From: Marasmius tenuissimus
Lineage: Eukaryota > Basidiomycota > Agaricomycetes > Agaricales > Marasmiaceae
Direction: 5' to 3'
Assembly: GCA_029532415.1 (NCBI GenBank)
Contig: JAQOTA010000058.1
Location: 1,240,001-1,304,000 of the forward strand
DNA: 64,000 nucleotides
Positions 56,285 through 64,000 of the stretch are shown here, piece by piece. Below the pieces are notes generated by a model. It saw only the letters and a program-made list of their open reading frames with translations, searched no databases and was not told the DNA's origin. Position 1 is the stretch's first letter; each line of letters begins with the position of its first letter. Made by a program: the position numbers and the translations under genes.

Positions 56285-59200
56285 TTAGACGTAGCCCGAA
56301 ACCGAAAACGCCGGCGTATACGGATTTGGTATGGCCATTCCGTTCGAAGAGACGACATTCGATGCCATTCCGTTTAATTGTCCTGAGGATATCGCCGGTC
56401 CAGTGGAAACAACACCATTCATCATGGTGTTAGCACTAGCAGGAGTGCTTGAATTCTTTGAGGCCAACAAACTTCTGGTCACTTCGATGACCTGCAACTC
56501 GTTAGCGTTGCCAGCAGTTTGCATCTTGACCGCCTGTACTGCAACAGCCAGCGCTTCCTGCACCCCGTCCGTCATCTCCCCAACACTGGCCGTTTGAATG
56601 GCCGCTAACGGTGTTGCTGCCCCGGGATATACGCTTTGTGCAGCTTCGGCGACGACGAGCTGTGCAGCAACAGCAAGCCGGTGTGTTTCCGGCGGCGTCG
56701 GGCCTGTTAGGGCGCGATCGTAAGCAACAAGGGATTGTTCGACCGCTTGCCTCTGCTTGGCAAGATCATCCAGATGATTTGCGACGGCGTTCGCGTTTGC
56801 GGTGATGTCAGGGGTATTGATGGGTGTAGCATGGATCTGATGTTGCATCTGAGTGGTGTTGGCTGCCTGTTCAGAAACACGCTGAGCAACGTTTTGTAAG
56901 ACTTCGACTACTCGGGCAGGGGCTTCAGAGGAGGGATCCGAGTGCGTGGATGAGAGTGCTGCATGGGGTGGAGGAGGTGGAGGAAGTGACGATGCAGTAA
57001 AAGGAGTATGGTTCTGTTGTGAAGGGTGGGAAGCGAGGGTAGAGAGTGTTGGGAGAGCGGAATGATGGGTATGTGAGTGTTGTAAGTGGGAAGTAGCATT
57101 GGAAGCTGCTGCTCTACCAGCAGCCCTCATGGGAGCTTGATGCAACAATGTGTCGCTCTGGCTTCTCGGTAGGCTATAACCTGAATCGACGGACGACCTC
57201 GGCGCAATGTTCAAGTGGAAGGTTGTCGATAGATGACCTTCCTGTCCATCCAATACGAACTGTTCAAAAGGAGAGGAAAACCCTTAGTATACATCCCTAG
57301 AAGAGAGAGAGTAGCAAATTACCTTAGCATCGACTCTGATATCGCAGCTCTCTGCTCCTGCGGGTGGGGTGCCACCCAACTCCTCTCCCTTCCACTTCAA
57401 CCACGACGGCAGGTTCGGGCTACTGTAGTGAACGGGTACATTGACAAAGCTGGCTTGGGGATCCCAGATATGCGGGATCCAGCTCCATTTCAGCCCACAA
57501 TAGGCGATCGCAGGAGGGGTTCCCGCCAGTTTGCGGTGGAAAGGACGGAATTCCCAATGAGCGTTGCCATTCGGGCTGCTGGTTTTTCTGGCTTCGACAT
57601 TCCAGATATAATTGCCTTTCGACTTTGCTTTCTTGCCATCCTCGTTGTATCGCTGGATGAACGGGTGTCGCCAAAGGTAGTTACGAATCTGAAGGGAATG
57701 ACGTCAGCTCGGTATGTTTTACTTCCTCACATCCGACTCGCCTTCTTCATGGGGATCTTCTCTTCCGGATACCCTTGCCTGGCTAGTTCCTCCAAAAACG
57801 CAGTCGTGAAGGCCAATATCCTGAATTTGAATGGTCGAAAGTCGGGCGACTCGTCCAAACGCTGCATTTTTTTGGGCATGAGCGTTTGATGGATGGGGTC
57901 ACCTTTTGCATCAGTTGCCTCGAGATTGGAACAGATCTTGTTCAGGAACTCAAAGAAAATTCGATCCACTTCCGCTCGATACTCCTGAGGGACATCTGAT
58001 CCGGCTCCAGCCTAAGATATGTGTGTTAGCAATTGTATTCACAAAAAACACGGGCAGAGACAGATTCACACTATGAGTACTTGATCCTCGCCCTCCGTCA
58101 TCATCGCCTTCATCACCATCATCACCGTCATGTATTTCTTCTGGAGAGTTCCGAGCAGTCGTGGACGTTGAACTTGACCCTAGTCCAGAACTGCCCGCAC
58201 CGGAAGATGATACCAATGACCCCATCGAGGAATCCCCACGTTTGGCAACATTGTCAGACCAAACTGACTGTGGATAGCTATACGTGAAAGGATGCGATCC
58301 CAGAGTACCAATCGATCCGCTCCTGGTCATCCTTCCATTAATCCTACCATTGACGCCGGCGGAGAACCGGGGCGGCGAGGGGTGCGCAGTTCCAGTCGTA
58401 CTCGAACCTGTACTGGTGTGTGAAACCGGACTACTCGCGCCGGTCGTAACGCCAGAAGAAGAAGGAGTTGTGATGGAACCCGTGGAGAGCGAATGACTGT
58501 GTCGGGATTGTCCGTTTATCGTAGGAACAACACTTTCTGACCAAGCGCTTCGCAAAGGGGGGAAGACAGGCGAAGTGACTTTAGCCCCCGCCACCAAATC
58601 AGGTGCTGATGCGGCGGCCAGATTGTGCGAATGAATGCTGTGAGGCGAAGACATTGAAGAAGACATCGAAGAAGCTGAAGAAGGTGGTGGTGGGTAAGCC
58701 GTGCCTTGAGGAGGAGTTTTGAGATTGAACAAATAACCGGTTTGTGCTGATGACGGTGTGGGAGGTCGAGACGGCGGTGGAGATTGGAGAGTCTGAATAT
58801 GAAGGGGTTGAGTATAGAGAATGTCATCCAGAGGCTCCGCCTTCAGCGCTTTGATGGGACGTTCGATATCAATATCTGAAGCACATCTTTTTCGTGCTGA
58901 AGACTCTTGGCCGGGAGGCGTTGAAGCTGTATGAGGTATAGGCGGTGCTTGAGTTGACCCTGATCTAGGAGTCACCTGCGCCTGTGTAATCTCAATGTCC
59001 TGGTCAGGAGTAGTGATAACGGTCCCGGTTGCAAACAGCAGCTGAGAAGATTCTGGTATGGAAACTAAACCCGGGGCTTGCGGCGGCGGATGAGGGGGCG
59101 GCGGGTAATACTCGGAACTTGTCGCAGGGAACGCGCCACTCGTGTTGGCCATCGAATGGGGAGGAGGATGTGAGGGGGGAGGATGTGGCATTGCGTGGGG

Positions 59201-60262
59201 AGACGAGTGAACGTGGGAGGGAGAAAGCTTCAGGCCATTCTCTCCCATCGTCAAGTCACTCATTCCCGAAATGACATCGGACACAAACGCCAGTTTCTCG
59301 CCCAGGTCGCCCACTATTTTGCTTGCCTCTGCACCCTGGCCGGTGCGACATAAATGTGCAGCAGCCGTGGCAGATCTGACTATTCTGAATACAGATAGAG
59401 AGATGGTAAGAATCAGAGAGCGAGATTGGCACACCCATTGTAATGGAGGGATCGGGTACAAGGTAGGACGAACTCACTCATCCAATATTGAACCTCCGAT
59501 ACTTAATGGAGACTCCTCCTTTTTGACCGAAAGTTCCGGTGCCATGGGGAACGCGATGGAGCCCGTACCGCCGAGTGATCCTGGCTGAGGTTCCTGAGCA
59601 ATGTTCAAGCCCGAGTTGGGTGCAACCGCGAGAGCCCTTCCGGCCGGGTCTAGGGCCAGAGCTGATTGCAGAGATGAAGGAGTAGAACCGACACCTGCAT
59701 TTACGCCGAACGAGGTGGCACTCGTGTGCACTGATGGCAGTGACGGTGAGGGAATTTGGCCGGAAAGAGGAGAAGGTATTGAAGACGCGTTACTGGATGA
59801 CGGATGTTCAGATGTGGATAGTTCGATCGCCATTGCCTGTTCTAGAGATGCTACAGGTGGGTTGAATGGATGGAATGCTCCTCCTGAGGAAACAGAGGGC
59901 TGTTGCTGGAATGAAACCCCTCCGGAAGCCAAATTCTGAGGGTCCTGGACCATTGCAGTGTCCATTGCCATACTATGAATGGAGAAAGGGTCAATTTCAG
60001 TGACGTTCTGGGCCATGTGGGGGTGCATGGCGTTCACGCCGACGCCGTACGGGACGTTGGGAGGTTGGTCGGGAGTAAGAAGAGGCGGAGAAGGAAGTGA
60101 TGACATAGGAGGATATTGCATGGAAAAATCCGCAAGACTGTCAGGTGGAAGTTGTGCAGGCGGCGACGAGGCACTTGCGCTTGAAGCGGGTGAACGAGGG
60201 CTGCTGCCACCACTCGCGTTCAGAACAGCTGCAGCATGAGCTGCTGCTGGACTCAGCGACAT
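56285..60262 (-). CDS. Large Ser/Pro-rich protein with a conserved central block, unknown function
   Basis: Five exons: 60262-59478, 59384-58070, 58011-57742, 57688-57323, 57259-56285, giving 1236 residues. I recognise no named family. The first 700 residues are disordered (Ser, Pro, Ala, His), with a helix near the exon 1/2 junction and a nuclear-type KAEPLDD patch near ERPIKALK. The central block, about residues 701-912, is dense and folded: EYRAEVDRIFFEFLNKICSN, PFKFRILAFTTAFLEELA, IRNYLWRHPFIQRYNEDGKK and a Trp-rich CGLKWSWIPHIWDP. The last 300 residues contain a Gln/Ala-rich helical stretch. The composition suggests a nuclear regulator (inference). The intron after exon 3 (57741-57689) starts GCGAGT; no GT donor keeps the frame. 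Confidence 0.72.
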
Positions 60263-62858
60263 TGCGGGAGAAATGTGCGTGAAAGAGAATGGAGTGAATG
60301 AACGATGATGATTTTAACGGGGATGATTTCGGTTTCGTTCTGGGCGGCTGTAGGGTAGATTAGGTTCGTCCGCGGTCGTAGGGCTCGTTCGTAACAATGA
60401 TTTCCGTAGATCTGAAAAGGAAACGGAGGGAGGATGTGATTTAGATAGGATGACTGAGGATCGCTGCCAGTTTTGTTCTGGAAGTACCGGCGGAAATCTG
60501 GATATGTTGTCTAGCTGAGAAACGAAACCTTTGAACCCGAGTCAACCTGATAGAGCCAGAGTAATTAGAAACCAGACAGATAGAAAATAGAAAGAGATGA
60601 AGAGCAACGGGCTCTGGCTGGCTCGAAAGTTTTAATCGAGTTCAGCGAGGCAGGCAGGCGGGCGGAGGCTAAGTTGCGAGTGTGGTCATCACGATGGTCA
60701 CAAATCGGTCACCATGCGTCACCGTCACCGTTGCCACCTTGATTAACCGACGGCTAAACCTATTTTCAAAAAAACATATGTACGCGGAATCGCCGGTTGC
60801 CGGAGACCGCCTTCGAAACTCCTGGACGGTGGGACCAGGGTCCGTAAGTACCCCTTAGTGCCCAGTCTGAGTACTACCTCTCGAGTTTGCTAACTATATA
60901 GTACAGCAATCAAGCTATACCCCTTGTCTGGAACCTCTCCAAATGCTAAAAGGGAAGCCCGATTCGGACCAGCACAGAGCCTGACAACCGAGACTCGAGT
61001 TCAAGTTGGCGTGAGCTATCTCACTCGCATCCTTCGTCATACATGACCACCTATCATCTCAAGTTTAGCTCCATTTATGTTACTAGCAGCCCCGTCTACA
61101 TTGCAGAATGACCTGTGGTCCTCGATCCTACTGGTGAATGTTTTCCCCGCCGCCAGCTGTAGTAGACTGTATTCACAGTGGCGCCGCTCACATGTAAATG
61201 GGCGTTGAGGACCTGCCGTTGCATCGATTGTGACCTGCTTTACAGTACACCGCGGCTTCTGACTCTCCTCAATTTTCTAGGACATTACGGATCATGATGT
61301 CGGACCACAGAACTGGCAGCTTTTCGAGCCCACTGTCTTCAAGCTCCCCCTGTAGCTTGGGTTGCCACTACCCTCTACCACTGTACCTTGCTCGTCCCTC
61401 CGCAGAAACGGCCCGATCGTCACTCAACGCACCACCGTGGCCACATTCGAGATGGGGAAGTATGGACGCGTTCGTAATTGGTCCTAGGGCAAGATGGTGT
61501 CAATTTTTTCTACGAGTTCTCCGTCTCGTTAATCTACTACTCTCCGCATGCATCCAGGAAGAAGTTCATGTCACCCATCTCATTTAATCTTCAGCGTTTC
61601 ACGCTGTTACTAAACTTCCCTATCATCGTATCCCAAGTTCTCTCCATCACCTGGAGTACCGATCAAAGTTCTGCACGAAAATACAAGGTCAATCGCGGCG
61701 ACGGCGTCTTCCTCCAACCTTCACCATCACAAAGATATTTCTGGTCTAGCAAATAATTCCGAAGTCCTGCCTCGTCATCGAAAACGCACCGACTCTGAGC
61801 CGGGATTTCAATATTTCAATCTTTGCTTGACAACGTCCCGGGGCTGACGCTGACTCGACGCAATAGCCGTTCGAATTCATCCGATTCTTTGGAGTGTGGT
61901 CCGCCAAGTCTTTGATAAACACACGACGCCCCCTAACATCGGACAGGTTGTTTACATTGACAATTGGGCAGCAGGTACGCCCGCTACACTGCTGTCAGAA
62001 GACAAAAGCCCATCTGTTCAATCATCCATCATCGAAGTCATGACTCTTCCCTTGGCAGCGGAATGGAGTCCTCCAGATTGGATGGATTCATCATCCTCTC
62101 TGATGCTCGAAGCCACCAGTGGAGATGAAAACGACTAAGTCCGAGCCATTTCCTCACGGAGCCTCTTTGGGCTGGAAGAATAGGAATCTGGGCCTATAAA
62201 CCCGGCAGCGTCTCCTCCGCTTGTACAAATTTGTGACGGACTCGAGGTCCACGGTAGTATGTCGGGCCCATCCAAGTTTCAAGCCCACCAATGCAGTTCC
62301 CGACTTGGACGGTCGCGATCTGTTTTGCCCGGGACCCGAAAGATAATTTTGTTCAGACCGATCAAACGGACTCTCCGAACCTCTGAAAGGAAACGGAGGA
62401 GGAGAGGGAGGCTCCAGACCAGGTATGAAGCATCTGGACAAATATCGGAGCGCGAAGAACGTCTCCAAGGAGCCTGAAGATCATCTCTAGGGAAGAAGCT
62501 CCACCGTCCAGACCTAGGAAGTCAGAGAGCTTCAAGCACACTGCTCACTCGGTAAATTGCTTGCAATCTCCTTTGATACGCAATCGGAATTCCAAGCCGA
62601 GGAATCGTTCGCCACATCCAGGTTGGGCTTGCAACATTGGTCGCATCCACAAACGTATAAGTGCAGGTCGCAAGTCCCCGGCGATCCGTGCCAGGTGATA
62701 GTACGGAATACGCCTCGCAAGTGGACCGCCCGGGAGATATGGGAACCCGACCATAATATTAATAGACGCACGAGGTGGTGAATTACGGAAATATGAAGTA
62801 CAAGTACGCCGTCTGAATGAAGCCTTTCCTAAACTGTTTCCCACAGGGTCGAACATAA
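60263..62858. other. 2.6-kb gap with no firm gene
   Basis: Promoter of the large Ser/Pro-rich gene at the left and 3' end of the Luc7 gene at the right. Between them are a 97-codon ATG-started frame (61294-61587) and an 80-codon frame ending at 62138 (GQVVYIDNWAAGTPAT). I could not join these or link them to a family, so they are not called. Confidence 0.5.
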
Positions 62859-64000
62859 TTAGTATCGCCGTCTTGGGCTGCGCGAGCGGTCGCGGTCTCT
62901 CCGCCTATCACTGCGGTGTTAGCATAATGGCATGAAACAAAAAAAATCGCCAAAAAACGCGTAAACTCACTCATAACGCGAGGATGAGTGGCGGTCGTAT
63001 CCCCGGTCTCGTTCACGATCACGATCACGATATTCATCGCGGGAGCGGTAGTCACCTCCAGACCGTCCTCCGGGCGTAGGCGGTGCAGCATTATTGCTGG
63101 AACCAGTTGCATTGCCACTCGAACCTGCACCACCACCTGTTTTCCGCTTCTCCCTGTCTTCTTTAAACTTCGCCAGCATGTTCCTTAGCTCGTGATATCC
63201 CAGGTGCATCTTTTAAGTAAGAGAGTCAATCATTAAACTGTATCAAAACACGAGGAGACCTGACTCACCTTGCCACCGAAATGGTCTGCTAAACGGCGGT
63301 CGGAATCCAATACCGACAGGTAAGCACCGCAAACATCACAAACCCTGAGTTTCTGATGGCCAGAGGCACCGGAGGTGTCTGTAAGTTGCTGTAACTCTCG
63401 CTAAGAAGGGGAAGTTGAATGTCAGTTGTAGATCCGGCTAGCCGTGGACGTTTAATGAAAGGCATGCATACCTCCTTATCGGCCTTTTCGCTTTTCAGCG
63501 CCTCAATGGCGGCCATCTCTCGCATGGATTCATCCACCTGTCCTTGTTCACCTGTCAACGAAAAGGAAGCCACAATCCCGTTAGCAAGAGAGCTTCAATG
63601 TTACAAAGAAATGTCACAGACCTAAAGTCTCAATCTTTTCCGTTCCACCCTGAATAGCCAACTCGATTTCAGCGATTTCCCTCATCAAATTCGTCGTCTT
63701 TGCGTTTTCTTCGGGTGTCTTCTCCAGCCTCCTGTGTGCGGCCCTAATACGTCGGTCACATTCGTCGACGAAAGCGAAGATGTTTGATTCATATTCCATT
63801 TGGAAGCGCGCGAATATGGGATCCGATGGGTTGGCTTCTTTGGCAGCAAGGAACTCTTGTTTGAGTCGCTCGGTATGGGATTTGGGGCAGGCTCCGAGGT
63901 CCATTTTCTAAAGTCATAACATCAACCTCTGCATGCAAAACAGAGCCGCCAATTAACTCACGGTATTGGTGAACAGTGCGTGAGGACACGTCCCACATAG
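62859..64000 (-). CDS. LUC7: Luc7-type U1 snRNP-associated splicing factor (cut by window edge)
   Basis: RNA-binding component of U1 snRNP that helps select weak 5' splice sites. Exons read: 64000(open)-63962, 63907-63622, 63551-63472, 63400-63269, 63209-62971, 62910-62859. The first zinc finger ends in CGTCPHALFTNT and continues KMDLGACPKSHTERLKQEF across the intron. A coiled coil follows (RRIRAAHRRLEKT). The second zinc finger is LRVCDVCGAYLSVLDSDRRLADHFGGK plus MHLGYHELR, joined across an intron. The tail is Arg/Asp/Ser-rich and ends RSRSPRRRY. The N-terminus lies outside the window. Confidence 0.92.

Noticed and set aside
61294..62138. Two open frames in the gap before the Luc7 gene
   Set aside because: The second has no ATG, I found no convincing intron joining them, and no family signal is visible.
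1..64000. tRNA, rRNA, transposon or viral genes
   Set aside because: I looked for tRNA-like arms with internal box sequences, transposase, integrase or reverse-transcriptase motifs and terminal repeats, and found none that I could support by eye; a tRNAscan and repeat search would be decisive.

Overview
This window looks like a chromosomal segment from a basidiomycete fungus, most likely an Agaricomycete. Genes are dense, lie on both strands, and are interrupted by many 45-80 bp GT-AG introns. Many gene pairs diverge from very short shared promoters. The gene families are typical of mushroom-forming fungi: expanded sugar-type MFS transporters, a P-loop NTPase of the Crinkler-like family, and Ser/Thr-rich secreted proteins. 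I joined exons by hand from splice signals, reading frame and family knowledge; no alignment or RNA data were available.

Left part (1-14.5 kb): the N-terminal half of an Erf2-type palmitoyltransferase (cut by the window edge), divergent from phosphopantetheine adenylyltransferase; two tandem MFS transporters; a small secreted Val/Thr/Gly-rich protein; a PB1-domain protein; and a GH5 glycosidase.

Middle (14.5-34.1 kb): a weakly coding stretch, a bHLH factor, a four-span membrane protein, a GPI-anchored-like secreted protein, two more tandem MFS transporters on the minus strand with a different intron pattern, a J-domain/ankyrin/RG protein, the mitochondrial AAA chaperone Bcs1, the rRNA methyltransferase Bud23 and the TRAPP subunit Bet3.

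Right part (34.1-64 kb): a Crinkler-like P-loop NTPase, a small basic protein, two metaxin-type SAM subunits about 9 kb apart, a tandem pair of zinc alcohol dehydrogenases (the first frameshifted), a retropepsin-like protein, mitoribosomal mS38, the GPI transamidase subunit Gaa1, a USP48-type deubiquitinase with 21 exons, a large Ser/Pro-rich protein of unknown function, and a Luc7-type splicing factor cut by the right edge.

The main theme is recent segmental duplication. There are three tandem duplications (two MFS pairs, one ADH pair) with carried-along flanks, decayed third copies, promoter change, frameshift and patches of identity that cross introns and suggest gene conversion. I found no transposon, rRNA, tRNA, CRISPR array or virus-like element. 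Nothing here is clearly a new multi-gene system; the least explained items are the retropepsin-like protein, the large Ser/Pro-rich protein and the Crinkler-like NTPase locus.
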